A stretch of 51,238 nucleotides of DNA from an uncultured Rhodospirillales bacterium (GTDB lineage Bacteria > Pseudomonadota > Alphaproteobacteria > Acetobacterales > Acetobacteraceae), in assembly GCA_903924855.1 (NCBI GenBank), contig CAIYCW010000038.1, positions 1 to 51,238 on the forward strand, in the 5' to 3' direction. Made by a program: the position numbers and the translations under genes. The notes beneath the pieces are model-generated. The model ran no database searches and had not been told where the DNA came from. It saw only the letters and a list, made by a program, of their open reading frames with translations. Of the stretch, positions 36,956-46,650 are shown piece after piece. Position 1 is the stretch's first letter. Each line of letters begins with the position of its first letter.

Positions 36956-38128
36956 TTACTTGCCCACCTTGGCGCCAACCTGTTGATCCCAGCGCTGGAA
37001 CGCATAAACCAGCGGCTCGGCATCGAGCGGCAGCTCGATCGGGGTGTCCGCGATCAGCTTGGCGTATTCCGGCCGGCCGAACTCGGCGATCGCGTCCTGG
37101 CTTTCCTTGGGCGCCATGTCGATGGTCACACCGGCGCGGGCCGGGCCCGGATAGAAATAGCCCTTGTCGAAGGTGAAGGCCTGGGCGGAGGGCTGCATCA
37201 TGTAGGAGACCATCTCCAGCACCAGCGCCAGCTTGTCGGCGGACAGGCCCTTCGGCACGCACATGAAATGGCTGTCACCGATCCAGTGGAAGCCCTTGAT
37301 CGGCTGGATCATCGCTTCCTTCGGCACGGTGCCGAGCACGCGCGGGTTGATGTCCCAGCCCACATGCGAGGCGATGACGGTGCGCGTGCCCTCGCCGAAT
37401 TCCTTCATCACCGCACCGGTGCCGGTCGGGTAGTATTCGACATATTTGCCAAGCTCTTCGAGATAGGCCCAGGTCTTGTCCCAGCCCTTGTTCGGGTCAC
37501 GCGGCGCCGAATCACCCAGAATATAGGGCAGCCCCATCATGAAGGCGCGGCCGGGGCCGGAATTGGCCGGGCGGGCATACATGAACTTCTTCGGGTTCTG
37601 CTTCGCCCAATCGAGCAGCTCGGCCGCCGTGCTGGGGCATGTCTTCACCGCATCGGGCATGTATTCCAGGATCGGACCGCCCGGGCAGACCGTCACGACA
37701 AGCGCCCGGTTCTGGGCCGCCGATTGCAGGCGGGCTGCCATCGGGCTCAGCACGTCAAGCTTGGGCAGGGCGGCTGCGTGGTTGGGGAACAACGGCTCGA
37801 ACAGGTTCTGCGCGATGCCGGCCGCCAGCACATCATTGCCGCCCAGGATAAGGTCGATATCCACCTTGCCCGCGGTCTGCTGCGCGATCAGCTTGCCCGG
37901 AATCTCGGGGGCGGTGGCCGAGGTGTAGGTCATCTTCGAGACCTTGCCCGGATTGGCCTTGGCGAAGGCGTCAAACCCCGCACGGGTCAGCGCCAGATTG
38001 CCCGCGGCATCGATGATCGAGATGCTGGCGGCCTCGGCGGCCCGCGCCCGGCCCAGACCCGCCCCGGTGGCGGCGATGGCGGCAGCTCCCCCCAGAACGT
38101 CGCGACGTGTTGCTGCAAACCTGTTCAT
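36956..38128 (-). CDS. ABC transporter substrate-binding protein, PotD/FbpA-like
   Basis: A 390-residue periplasmic binding protein. The N-terminus has a twin-arginine signal (ATRRDVLGGAAAIAATGAG), ending near ARAAEA. The mature part starts ISIIDAAGNLALTRAGFDAF and contains VDLILGGNDVL-like and GWDINPRVLG regions typical of SBP_bac_6/8 binding proteins. It is the first gene of the four-gene importer and is divergent from the LacI-family regulator, with 92 nt between starts, which suggests that regulator controls it. The ligand is unknown; a sugar acid or polyol is possible given the regulator. Confidence 0.87.
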   Translation of the reverse strand: MNRFAATRRDVLGGAAAIAATGAGLGRARAAEAASISIIDAAGNLALTRAGFDAFAKANPGKVSKMTYTSATAPEIPGKLIAQQTAGKVDIDLILGGNDVLAAGIAQNLFEPLFPNHAAALPKLDVLSPMAARLQSAAQNRALVVTVCPGGPILEYMPDAVKTCPSTAAELLDWAKQNPKKFMYARPANSGPGRAFMMGLPYILGDSAPRDPNKGWDKTWAYLEELGKYVEYYPTGTGAVMKEFGEGTRTVIASHVGWDINPRVLGTVPKEAMIQPIKGFHWIGDSHFMCVPKGLSADKLALVLEMVSYMMQPSAQAFTFDKGYFYPGPARAGVTIDMAPKESQDAIAEFGRPEYAKLIADTPIELPLDAEPLVYAFQRWDQQVGAKVGK

Positions 38129-38220
38129 GTGCGTTTCCTCTTGCTGATTGAAGTGGTCTTATGTCGCCACGGCCAGGACGCTACGCTGCCCAACCAAAGC
38201 ATGCCAGGGAGATTGATATC

Positions 38221-39246
38221 GTGAACAACCTGCCGGGCCATCCGCCGGGCCGTGGCCCCGGCGCCTCGGTGAAGATCACCGACGTGGCGGCCCGCGCCGG
38301 CGTGGCGCCGATGACCGTCTCGCGCGTGCTGAACACGCCCGATCGCGTCTCCGAACCCACGGCCGCCCGCGTCCGCGCCGCCATCGAGGAGCTGGGCTAC
38401 ATGCCCAATCTGATCGCAGGCGGCCTGTCCAGCCGGCGCAGCCGGATGATCGCGGCCATCGTGCCCACCATCGCAAGCCCGATGTTCAGCGCCCCGGTGC
38501 AGACCTTCACCGACGCCATGGAACAGGCCGGCTATCACGTCATGCTGGCGCTGTCCGGCTACGGCGCCGAATCGGAGGATGCGCAGATCCGCGCCGTGCT
38601 GGCGCGCAGGCCGGACGGCCTGCTGCTCACCGGCGCCCAGCGCTCGCCCGCCATCCGCGCCCTGCTGCGCAGCGCCAATCTGCCGGTGGTCGAGATCTGG
38701 GACACCGGGCCCGAGCCCACCGACATTCTGGTGGGTTTCGACCACGCCGAGATGGGCGCAGCGGTTGCGGATTTCTTCGTCCGCCAGGGCCACACCAATT
38801 TCGCAGCCCTGTGCGCCCGCGACCCGCGCGCCATTCTGCGCCGCCAGGGATTTGTCGACCGTGTGGCGCATCATGGCCTCACACTCGTGGCGGAACGGCG
38901 GCTGGACGCGCCCAGCTCCATCGAGGATGGCCGCACCGGGCTGCGCCAGATCGTGGGCCAGCTGGCGCCGCGCACCGCCCTGTTCTGCAGCTCCGACCTG
39001 GTGGCGTTCGGTGCGATGACCGAGGCGCGGCTGCACGGCGTCAACGTGCCGGAGCAGCTCGCCATCTGCGGCTTCGGTGATTTCGAGGTCGCCCGCTTCT
39101 GCAGCCCGGCGATCACCACCGCCCGCGTCGATGGCGGCGCCATCGGCGCCCGCGCGGCAGAGGCATTGCTCGCGCGCATCAACGGCGCCACGGCGGAAAG
39201 CCGCGTGCTGGTGCCCTTCGAGATCATCCCACGCGGAACCACCTGA
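38221..39246 (+). CDS. LacI-family transcriptional regulator, GntR (gluconate repressor)-like
   Basis: A 341-residue repressor. The HTH is KITDVAARAGVAPMTVSRVL (18-37), with the hinge AAIEELGYMPNLIAGGLS (54-71). The periplasmic-binding-like effector domain has VGFDHAEMGAAVADFF and FCSSDLVAFGAMTEARL. The blocks resemble E. coli GntR (gluconate repressor of the LacI family) more than LacI itself. The start is GTG at 38221 with AGGGAG 9 nt upstream. It is divergent from the PotABCD-like importer and lies upstream of malate synthase. A perfect GntR-type operator follows its stop codon by 14 nt. Confidence 0.87.
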   Translation: MNNLPGHPPGRGPGASVKITDVAARAGVAPMTVSRVLNTPDRVSEPTAARVRAAIEELGYMPNLIAGGLSSRRSRMIAAIVPTIASPMFSAPVQTFTDAMEQAGYHVMLALSGYGAESEDAQIRAVLARRPDGLLLTGAQRSPAIRALLRSANLPVVEIWDTGPEPTDILVGFDHAEMGAAVADFFVRQGHTNFAALCARDPRAILRRQGFVDRVAHHGLTLVAERRLDAPSSIEDGRTGLRQIVGQLAPRTALFCSSDLVAFGAMTEARLHGVNVPEQLAICGFGDFEVARFCSPAITTARVDGGAIGARAAEALLARINGATAESRVLVPFEIIPRGTT

Positions 39247-39260
39247 CCATTTCCCCGATT

Positions 39261-39278
39261 GATGTTACCGGTAACATC
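39261..39278. promoter_or_regulatory. Perfect 18-bp palindrome, GntR-type operator
   Basis: GATGTTACCGGTAACATC is a perfect palindrome with a central CpG, as LacI-family operators have, and its inner 16 bp match the E. coli GntR operator consensus as I recall it. It lies between the regulator gene and glcB, 195 nt before the glcB start. No second copy was seen near the importer promoter. Confidence 0.75.
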
Positions 39279-39472
39279 GCACAGCTCAAACGGCCTGCCA
39301 AGCCCGCTCGATCGCGTTGCCGATTTCTGTCCCGCCAGCATGCGCCGGCCTTGCGATCCATCAGAATCAATCATGGATCAATGAAATCGCATCACTGATT
39401 CACAATGCTTCTCGACAAGCCGCCCCCAGCCGAACAGAAGACGTCCAATCCGGGATCAAGGAAACCTGCACC

Positions 39473-41596
39473 ATGGCACAGCGCCTCTCCATCGCACCAA
39501 CCCTCAAGCACTTCATCGAGACCGAGGCGCTGCCGGGCACCGGGCTGCAGGCGCAGGCCTTCTGGGACGGGTTCGCCAAGATCGTCACCGATTTCGCCCC
39601 GCGCAACGCCGCCCTGCTGCAACGCCGCGAGGCGCTGCAGGCCGAGATCGACGCCTGGCACCGCGCCAATCGCGGCAAGCCGATCGACCACGCCGCCTAT
39701 CGCAGCTTCCTGAGCTATATCGGCTACCTCACCCCCGCCCCCGAGGCGTTCAGCGTCGAGACCTCGAACGTCGATGCCGAGATCACCAGCATCGCGGGCC
39801 CGCAGCTGGTGGTGCCGGTCAGCAACGCCCGCTACGCGCTCAACGCCGGCAATGCCCGCTGGGGCAGCCTGTATGACGCGCTCTACGGCACCGATGCCAT
39901 CGCCGAGACCGGCGATCTCGTGCGCGGCCGCGGCTTCAACGCCGCCCGAGGCGCCGAGGTCGTCGCCCGCGCCAAGGCCTTCCTCGATGGCGCCGCCCCG
40001 CTCGCCCATGGCTCGCATGTGGACGTCACCGCCTACAGCGTGGCGAACGGCGCCCTGGTGCCGGCACTCGCCAACCCCGCCCAGTTCGTGGGCTACACCG
40101 GCGACGCCGAAGCCCCCACCGCCATCCTGCTGGTCAATCACGGCCTGCATGTCGAGCTGAAGATCGACCGCAGCCAGGGCATCGGCGCCACCGACCCGGC
40201 GGGCCTCTGCGATGTCATCCTGGAATCCGCCATCTCCACCATCATGGATCTGGAAGACAGCGTGGCCGTCGTCGATGCGGACGACAAGGTGGAGGTCTAT
40301 CGCAACTGGCTCGGCCTGATGAACGCCACACTCTCGGCCAGCTTCGAGAAGGGCGGCCGCACGCTGGAGCGCCGGTTGAACCCGGATCGCGTCTACACCG
40401 CCCCCAATGGCGGCGAGATCACCCTGCCCGGCCGCAGCCTGATGCTGATCCGCAATGTCGGCCACCACATGTACACCGACATCGTGACGCTGGATGACGC
40501 CGAGGTGCCGGAGACCATCCTCGATGCGGTTTTCACCTCGCTGATCGCGCTGCACGACCTCAACCGCACCAGCGGCGTGCGCAACAGCCGCGCCGGCTCG
40601 GTCTATATCGTCAAGCCGAAGATGCACGGGCCGGAAGAAGTGGCCTATGCGCGCGACCTGTTCGCAGCCGTCGAAGACCTGCTGGAAATGGCACGCAACA
40701 CGCTGAAGATGGGCATCATGGACGAGGAGCGCCGCACCTCGGCCAATCTCGCCGCCTGCATCCACGCGGCGCGCGAGCGCGTGGTGTTCATCAACACCGG
40801 CTTCCTCGACCGCACCGGCGATGAGATCCACACCTCGATCGAGGCCGGCGCCATGGTCCGCAAGGCCGAGATGCGCAACGCCGCCTGGATCGGCGCCTAT
40901 GAGAACAACAACGTCGATGTCGGCCTCGCCGCCGGCCTGCGCGGCCGTGCCCAGATCGGCAAGGGCATGTGGGCGGCCCCGGACCGGATGGCGGACATGA
41001 TCGCCCAGAAGATCGGCCACCCGATGGCCGGCGCCAACACCGCCTGGGTGCCCTCGCCCACCGCCGCCACGCTGCATGCCATGCATTACCACCAGGTGGA
41101 TGTCGCAGCCCGCCAGAGCGAGCTTTCCACCCGCACGCCGGCCAGCCTGGACGCGCTGCTGACCATCCCACTGGCGGACCGGCCGAACTGGTCACCGGAG
41201 GAGCTGCAGCAGGAGATCGACAACAACGCCCAGGGCATCCTCGGCTATGTGGTGCGCTGGATCGACCAGGGCGTCGGCTGCTCCAAAGTGCCGGACATTC
41301 ACGATATCGGCCTGATGGAAGACCGCGCCACGCTGCGCATCTCCAGCCAGCATCTGGCCAACTGGCTGCATCACGGCGTGGTCACCGAAGCGCAGGTGAT
41401 GGACAGCCTGAAGAAGATGGCCCTCGTGGTGGACCGCCAGAACGACGGCGATCCGCTCTACAAGAAGATGGCGCCCGGCTATGACGGCATCGCCTTCAAG
41501 GCCGCCTGCGACCTGGTGTTCAAGGGCCGCACCCAGCCCAACGGCTACACCGAGTTCATCCTCCACGCCCGCCGCCGCGAGGCGAAGGCCGCCTGA
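39473..41596 (+). CDS. glcB: Malate synthase G
   Basis: A 707-residue monomeric malate synthase, condensing glyoxylate with acetyl-CoA to malate in the cytoplasm. Diagnostic blocks are [38 protein letters not shown] (about 255-270), [45 protein letters not shown] (about 440-460, containing the catalytic Asp in LDRTGDE) and [22 protein letters not shown]. The ATG at 39473 has AAGGA 10 nt upstream. No isocitrate lyase or glycolate oxidase gene is adjacent. The GntR-type operator upstream makes control by the neighbouring LacI-family protein likely. Confidence 0.95.
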   Translation: MAQRLSIAPTLKHFIETEALPGTGLQAQAFWDGFAKIVTDFAPRNAALLQRREALQAEIDAWHRANRGKPIDHAAYRSFLSYIGYLTPAPEAFSVETSNVDAEITSIAGPQLVVPVSNARYALNAGNARWGSLYDALYGTDAIAETGDLVRGRGFNAARGAEVVARAKAFLDGAAPLAHGSHVDVTAYSVANGALVPALANPAQFVGYTGDAEAPTAILLVNHGLHVELKIDRSQGIGATDPAGLCDVILESAISTIMDLEDSVAVVDADDKVEVYRNWLGLMNATLSASFEKGGRTLERRLNPDRVYTAPNGGEITLPGRSLMLIRNVGHHMYTDIVTLDDAEVPETILDAVFTSLIALHDLNRTSGVRNSRAGSVYIVKPKMHGPEEVAYARDLFAAVEDLLEMARNTLKMGIMDEERRTSANLAACIHAARERVVFINTGFLDRTGDEIHTSIEAGAMVRKAEMRNAAWIGAYENNNVDVGLAAGLRGRAQIGKGMWAAPDRMADMIAQKIGHPMAGANTAWVPSPTAATLHAMHYHQVDVAARQSELSTRTPASLDALLTIPLADRPNWSPEELQQEIDNNAQGILGYVVRWIDQGVGCSKVPDIHDIGLMEDRATLRISSQHLANWLHHGVVTEAQVMDSLKKMALVVDRQNDGDPLYKKMAPGYDGIAFKAACDLVFKGRTQPNGYTEFILHARRREAKAA

Positions 41597-41602
41597 TCAC
41601 GG

Positions 41603-41621
41603 CACGCCCGCTCAGGGCGTG
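41603..41621. terminator. Hairpin between convergent glcB and the 41612 gene
   Basis: A perfect 7-bp inverted repeat, CACGCCC (41603-41609) and GGGCGTG (41615-41621), with loop GCTCA, overlapping the stop codon of the minus-strand gene. There is no T-tract, so a bidirectional terminator role is plausible but weak. Confidence 0.45.
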
Positions 41622-42187
41622 GAAGGCCCACTTCCTTCAGGCCGCCAGGTCACATCGGATGGAAAGTCACCTGCATTGGCCCTGCAGGTGACCGCCTCCG
41701 TGTCGTGAAAGGCATTGTTGATCAACGTGTGCCGCACCAGCCCGCGGCAATGCCCGCCATCGGCGCGCACCGTCTCGCGCGCCACCCAGATCACGCCGCG
41801 ATTGCCGGTCTCCGGATTTTCCCAGATCTGCTGGCTGCCAACCGGCGCCGCCAGCAGCCGGGTGATCACCACGCGCTCCCGCGCATGATCGGCCAGGTAA
41901 TCGGCATCCGTCTGATAGCCCTCCGCCACCGCCTCTTTCTGCGTGACAGGTTTCTGCGCGACAGGGCCCTGGCGCAACGCCAAAGGCCTACGATCCAGCC
42001 CGGCCCAGCGCTGCGCCCCAAGCCCCGCCACCAGGCCCACCAGCACGGCCAGCCCGAACATCGCCACCACCCCGAAGCCGCTGTCCCATCCTGACAGCAG
42101 CCGCGCCGCCGGACCCGCAGCCCGCACCGGCCGCGACCCCGCCCAGATCCTGGCCTCCCCCTCGGCTTTCGGCCCCGCAGCCGGCAT
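41612..42187 (-). CDS. Membrane-anchored protein with RT0821/Lpp0805-like surface domain
   Basis: A 191-residue protein. One transmembrane helix lies at about residues 38-58 (GVVAMFGLAVLVGLVAGLG). The C-terminal half (IWENPETGNRGVIWVARETV, HCRGLVRHTLINN, AVTCRANAGDFPSDVTWRPE) resembles the small RT0821/Lpp0805 and 17-kDa surface-antigen domain, with two conserved cysteines that could form a disulfide. The ATG at 42187 has GGGAGG 5 nt upstream. It is convergent with glcB. Function is unknown; a periplasm-facing domain is inferred from the helix. Confidence 0.65.
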   Translation of the reverse strand: MPAAGPKAEGEARIWAGSRPVRAAGPAARLLSGWDSGFGVVAMFGLAVLVGLVAGLGAQRWAGLDRRPLALRQGPVAQKPVTQKEAVAEGYQTDADYLADHARERVVITRLLAAPVGSQQIWENPETGNRGVIWVARETVRADGGHCRGLVRHTLINNAFHDTEAVTCRANAGDFPSDVTWRPEGSGPSTP

Positions 42188-42353
42188 CGCAGCCTCCCAG
42201 CACGCACATCATCACCCGCCCGCAGCAAAGCAGCAAAAGATGAACAAAACCCTGCACGCCCCCCAAGGCCGCACCGTAAGAGATGCGCGATGTGCGCACA
42301 GCGCGGTTGGTGCAGCCGAAAATCTGCTGTAGCCAGACCGGTGGCCGTGCAAA

Positions 42354-42377
42354 ACGCTCGCGACGGATCGCAAGCGT
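42354..42377. promoter_or_regulatory. Imperfect inverted repeat upstream of the SNF2 helicase gene
   Basis: ACGCTCGCGA (42354-42363) and TCGCAAGCGT (42368-42377) pair at 9 of 10 positions around CGGA, 77 nt before the start codon. It could be an operator or leader hairpin. The rest of the 267-nt gap shows no gene. Confidence 0.4.
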
Positions 42378-42454
42378 CCTGCTAAGCTCACCTTTGGCCG
42401 GTATTTTGGCCAAGCCTGCTCATCGACGCGCTGCTGCAAGGGTTTTGCGATTTC

Positions 42455-45400
42455 ATGCCTGTCCCGTTCTCCCTCGACGACTTGGCCGGCACCTTCGATG
42501 CACGCGCCATCACCCGCGCGCGCAGCATCCTTCTGCTCGGCTCGGTCGAGGTCGAGCTGGAGGGGGACAGCATGACCGGCTCCATCGAGCATCTCGGCAT
42601 GCACCAGGCCGCCAAGCTCACGCCCAAGCTGGAAGACGGCGCCATCACATTCGTCGGCCAATGCACCTGCCGCCAGCCCGGCTGCGCGCATCGCGCGGCC
42701 TTGGCCATCGCGGCCCTGGAGCGGTTTCCCAAGCTGCGCAAGAAGGCCCCTTCCGCCAAGCCGGACCTGCTGGCCACCAAACCCGCAACCGACCGCCGCC
42801 GCCTGGTGCTCGAACTCGCCGCCGCCCGCGCGCCCAACAGCTGCAAGGTGACCACCAAGCTGGTCAATGAGCGCACCAAGGAAACCGCACCCGCCTCCCC
42901 CGCCGAGGTGCTGGCCGATGCCAACATCCTGGAGGCCAGCCGCAACCTCGCCCGCCTGCTCGGCGGTGGCGACAAGCCGGAAACCCTGGTCAGCCAGGAC
43001 AAGGCGCCCGAAATCCTCGAAGCCCTCGCCCGCTCCGGCCAGGCCCGCTGGGCCGCCACCGGCAAGCGCCTCAGCATCGGCGTCGAACGCCTGCGCGAGC
43101 CGGACCGGCCGTTCCAGCTGCCGCCCAAATCCGCCATCCTTCCGGTGGCCGGCGGCGAATTCTATGTCGATGCCGAAACCGGCAAGCTCGGCAGGCTCAC
43201 CCTGCGCGTGCCCGCCCCGCCGCCGCAGCAACGCACCCGCGGCGCCTCCGGGCGCGGCGGCGGCCGGCGCAACGTGCCCACCCTCGCCACCATCCTGGCC
43301 CCCGTCACCCCACCGCGCCTGTTCACCCCGCGCCTCAAGCTGCACCGCATCCATGTGCCCGATGATTTCGGCCGGCTGCAGCTGCTCGATGTCGCCAGCA
43401 TGTCCTTCGACTATGACGGCGTGGTGCTCGGCCTGGATGACGAGCGCCAGATCGTCCGCGCGGCGGATGCCACCTCGCCCGGCTTCCTGCGCGACCAGAC
43501 CGCCGAGAACGAGGCGCTCGACGCACTCTCCGGCGATGGTTTCGTGCAGATGCGCATCGCCCATCCGGACACGCCGCGCGGCCGGCGCGTGCTCACCTTC
43601 CTCGGCCGCGACGCACCCGAGCTGTGGCAGGGCTTCGTCGCCACCCGCCTGCCGCCCTTGCGCGAACAGGGCTGGGAGGTCGATGTCGACACCGATTTCG
43701 GCCCACAGGTGGTCGATCATGTCGGCGCCTTCGACATGCAGGTGCAGGATGCCGCAGCCGGCCAGTTCACGCTGGATTTCGGCATCGAGATCGACGGTTT
43801 CCGCCGGCCCCTGCTGCCGATCCTCACCCGCCTGCTGGAACGCGGCGGCATGGAGGCCGCCCAGGTGATCGACGGCTTCGTCATCACCAGCCTCGATGAT
43901 GGCCGCGTCATCCGCCTGCCGGTCGAACGCATCGCCCCGCTGCTCGCCGTGATGGCCGATCTGGTGGAGGCCTCCACCACCACCGAGGACGACACGCTGC
44001 TGCTGCCCGCCGCCGAGGCCGCCCAGGTGGTCGATCTGGAGGAGCTGCTCACCGCGCGCTGGAACAACGCCGCCGCCATCGAAAGCTATGTGGCACGGTT
44101 CCGCGACACGCCGGTGTTCGAACACGCCCAGGTGCCGGACAGCTTCACCATCACGCTGCGCCCCTACCAGCAGCACGGCGTCGACTGGCTGCAGCATCTG
44201 CGCGAGAACAACATGGCGGCCTTCCTGGCCGACGATATGGGCCTGGGCAAAACCGCGCAGACCATCGCCCATATCTGCATCGAGCACGCGGCCGGCCGGC
44301 TGGACCGCCCGGTCCTCATCGTGGTGCCGACCTCGCTCGTCGCCAACTGGGGCAGCGAGCTGACCAAATTCGCCCCGCATCTGAAAACCACCGTGCTGCA
44401 CGGCATCGACCGCCACGAGCGCCGCCAGCAGCTGGACGGCTACCAGGTGGTGATCACCACCTACACCGTGCTCGCGCGCGACATCGAGGAGATGGGCGAG
44501 ATCCCCTGGCACCTCGTGGTGCTGGACGAGGCGCAGGCGATCAAAAGCCCCGATGCCAAGGCCACACGTGCTGTGTGTCAGCTCAACACCCGCCACCGGC
44601 TCTGCCTGTCCGGCACGCCGATCGAGAACAATCTGGAAGAGCTCTGGTCCCAGTTCGCCTTCCTGATGCCCGGCCTGCTCGGCGACCGGCGCAGCTTCGC
44701 CAAGCGCTTCCGCACGCCGATCGAAAAACGCGAGGACAACACGCGCCGGCTGCAGCTGGTCCGCCGCATCCGCCCCTTCATCCTGCGCCGCACCAAATCC
44801 GAGGTGGCAACCGAGCTGCCGCCGAAACACACCATCCTGCGCCGCATCAGCCTCGCCCCCGCCCAGCGCGAGCTCTACGAGACCATCCGCGCCACGCTCT
44901 ACGACCGGGTGCGCGAGCAGATCGCGGCCCACTCCCTGGCGCAAAGCCGCATCGTCGTGCTGGATGCCCTGCTGAAACTGCGCCAGGTCTGCTGCGACCC
45001 GCGCCTGGTGAAACTCGCCTCGGCGCGCGAGGTGGCCGCCTCCTCCAAGCTCGACGATCTGATGGAGATGCTGGGCGAGATGCTGCCCGAGGGCCGGCGC
45101 GTGCTGCTGTTCAGCCAGTTCACCTCGATGCTCGACCTGATCAAGCCGCGGCTTGAGGAACAGGGCATCAGATACGTCGAACTGCGCGGCGACACGCGCG
45201 ACCGCGCCGCCCCGGTGCGCCGATTCGAGGCCGGCGAGGTGCCGGTCTTCCTGATCAGCCTCAAGGCCGGCGGCCGCGGCCTCAACCTCACCTCCGCCGA
45301 CACCGTCATCCATTACGACCCCTGGTGGAACCCGGCCGTCGAGGACCAGGCGTCGGACCGCGCACACCGCATCGGCCAGACCAAGAGCGTCTTCGTCTAC

Positions 45401-45565
45401 AAGATGGTCGCCGCCGACACGGTGGAGGAGCGCATCATCGAGATGCAGGAGCGCAAGGCGGCCTTGGCCAAACTCGCCTTCGAGGACGGCCAGGACATCC
45501 CGCATCTCGAATTCGACGAGATCGAATTCCTGTTCGGCGCCCGACCCCAGGCAATGGCCGCCTAG
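42455..45565 (+). CDS. SNF2-family DEAD/DEAH helicase with SWIM zinc finger
   Basis: A 1036-residue Swi2/Snf2 ATPase, expected to translocate on DNA and remodel protein-DNA complexes. The N-terminus carries a SWIM finger (C70, C72, C77, H79 in CTCRQPGCAH). A central region of about 400 residues has no recognised motif. The helicase core follows: motif I DMGLGKT (K599), motif II DEAQ (691-694), motif III LSGTPIENNLEELWSQFAFL, motif V LKAGGRGLNLTSADTVIHYD and motif VI DRAHRIGQ. Domain order matches bacterial SNF2 proteins of the SWIM-helicase type. It is monocistronic as far as seen, with a REP-like hairpin 10 nt after the stop. Confidence 0.93.
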   Translation: MPVPFSLDDLAGTFDARAITRARSILLLGSVEVELEGDSMTGSIEHLGMHQAAKLTPKLEDGAITFVGQCTCRQPGCAHRAALAIAALERFPKLRKKAPSAKPDLLATKPATDRRRLVLELAAARAPNSCKVTTKLVNERTKETAPASPAEVLADANILEASRNLARLLGGGDKPETLVSQDKAPEILEALARSGQARWAATGKRLSIGVERLREPDRPFQLPPKSAILPVAGGEFYVDAETGKLGRLTLRVPAPPPQQRTRGASGRGGGRRNVPTLATILAPVTPPRLFTPRLKLHRIHVPDDFGRLQLLDVASMSFDYDGVVLGLDDERQIVRAADATSPGFLRDQTAENEALDALSGDGFVQMRIAHPDTPRGRRVLTFLGRDAPELWQGFVATRLPPLREQGWEVDVDTDFGPQVVDHVGAFDMQVQDAAAGQFTLDFGIEIDGFRRPLLPILTRLLERGGMEAAQVIDGFVITSLDDGRVIRLPVERIAPLLAVMADLVEASTTTEDDTLLLPAAEAAQVVDLEELLTARWNNAAAIESYVARFRDTPVFEHAQVPDSFTITLRPYQQHGVDWLQHLRENNMAAFLADDMGLGKTAQTIAHICIEHAAGRLDRPVLIVVPTSLVANWGSELTKFAPHLKTTVLHGIDRHERRQQLDGYQVVITTYTVLARDIEEMGEIPWHLVVLDEAQAIKSPDAKATRAVCQLNTRHRLCLSGTPIENNLEELWSQFAFLMPGLLGDRRSFAKRFRTPIEKREDNTRRLQLVRRIRPFILRRTKSEVATELPPKHTILRRISLAPAQRELYETIRATLYDRVREQIAAHSLAQSRIVVLDALLKLRQVCCDPRLVKLASAREVAASSKLDDLMEMLGEMLPEGRRVLLFSQFTSMLDLIKPRLEEQGIRYVELRGDTRDRAAPVRRFEAGEVPVFLISLKAGGRGLNLTSADTVIHYDPWWNPAVEDQASDRAHRIGQTKSVFVYKMVAADTVEERIIEMQERKAALAKLAFEDGQDIPHLEFDEIEFLFGARPQAMAA

Positions 45566-45575
45566 GGTGAGCCGC

Positions 45576-45604
45576 GTAGGGCGGAAGGGCAAAGCCCCTC
45601 CGCC
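45576..45604 (+). repeat. REP-like hairpin with 4-bp inner arms
   Basis: GTAGGGCGGA, then inner arms GGGC-AAA-GCCC, then TCCGCC. It keeps the A-C mismatch and a purine-AA triloop of the other copies while the inner stem is one pair longer. It lies 10 nt after the helicase stop and 41 nt from the convergent cobC stop. Confidence 0.82.
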
Positions 45605-45645
45605 ATCCGCAACGCAGAACCCAACAGCCGGAAACGCTCCAAGGC

Positions 45646-46650
45646 TCAGCTCCAGGCCGCTGCAACACTCCGTTCCAGCCGCGACCACTCTTCCTCACCG
45701 GCCGGCAAGCCCAGGCGCAGCCAATTCGGCATGTCGTCAAACCGCCGGGCCAGAATGCCGGCCTCGGCCAGGCGCCGCCACACCGCCTGCGCCTGCCCAC
45801 CCTCATAAAGCCGGAACAGCCGCGTGCCACCCACCAGCCCGAGGCCAGCCTGGGCGAACAGCGCATCCATCCGCGCCCCCTCCGCCCGCAGGCGCAGCCC
45901 CGCTTCCACCCGCCACGCCGCATCCGGGATCGCCTGCAAACCCGCAGCCAAGGCCGGACCACTGACCGCCCAGGGGCCAAGCGCCTCATCGCAGGCCATA
46001 ACGAACCCGATCGGCCCCAAAACAAAGCCCAGCCGCAGCCCCGCCAGCCCACTCCACTTCCCGAAGGAGCGCAGCACGATCAGCCCAGGCCGACCCACCA
46101 TCGGCGCCACGCTGAAGCCAGGCTCCTCCAGATCGGCAAACGCCTCATCCACCACCAGCCAGCCGCCCTTTGCCGCCATCGCGTCCGCAAGCGCCAGCAG
46201 ATCGGCCACCGCAACCACCCGTCCATCCGGGTTGTTCGGGTTGCACAGCACGGCAATATCCGCATCCACGAGATCGCCGAACCGGCCCACCGACGTCACC
46301 TGCGCCTCAGCATACCGCCAGGCGAGGGCATGCTCGCTATAGGTCGGCCCCAACACAGCCACTCGCGGCGACACAAGGCCGATCAGACGGGGCAGCAGGG
46401 AAATGAAAATCTGTGTTCCTGGACCGGCCTGCACAAGGTCGGCATCCGCCACACCAAAGCTGCGCGCGGCCACACGTTCCAACAGGGCCACATCGAAATC
46501 CTCAGGCAGGCGTGTGATCTGATCCGCGCTGATCGGGTCGATCTTGTAGGGGATCGGATTGATCCCGGTGGACAGATCGATGAACGGCGCCGGCGCATGG
46601 GGGAACCAAGACCGCATCTGCGCCAGCGCGCCACCATGGGGCATCGCCAT
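45646..46650 (-). CDS. cobC: Threonine-phosphate decarboxylase (CobC/CobD-type PLP enzyme)
   Basis: A 334-residue class I/II aminotransferase-fold protein that makes (R)-1-amino-2-propanol phosphate for the cobalamin nucleotide loop. Blocks are HGGALAQMRSWFP, FIDLSTGINPIPY, CNPNNPDGRVV, VVDEAFADLEEPGFS and RSFGKWSGLAGLRLGF, which has the PLP-binding Lys. The start is uncertain: the frame opens at 46725, but relatives begin just before HGG, so I take the ATG at 46648-46650; 46644 is also possible. The start codon then overlaps the divergent cobD start in one CATG. It belongs to the cobalamin block with cobD, cobQ, cobO and cobP. Confidence 0.87.
   Translation of the reverse strand: MAMPHGGALAQMRSWFPHAPAPFIDLSTGINPIPYKIDPISADQITRLPEDFDVALLERVAARSFGVADADLVQAGPGTQIFISLLPRLIGLVSPRVAVLGPTYSEHALAWRYAEAQVTSVGRFGDLVDADIAVLCNPNNPDGRVVAVADLLALADAMAAKGGWLVVDEAFADLEEPGFSVAPMVGRPGLIVLRSFGKWSGLAGLRLGFVLGPIGFVMACDEALGPWAVSGPALAAGLQAIPDAAWRVEAGLRLRAEGARMDALFAQAGLGLVGGTRLFRLYEGGQAQAVWRRLAEAGILARRFDDMPNWLRLGLPAGEEEWSRLERSVAAAWS

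Noticed and set aside
42212..45688. Long minus-strand open frame opposite the SNF2 helicase
   Set aside because: It is antisense to a clear helicase and has low-complexity composition and no recognisable motif.
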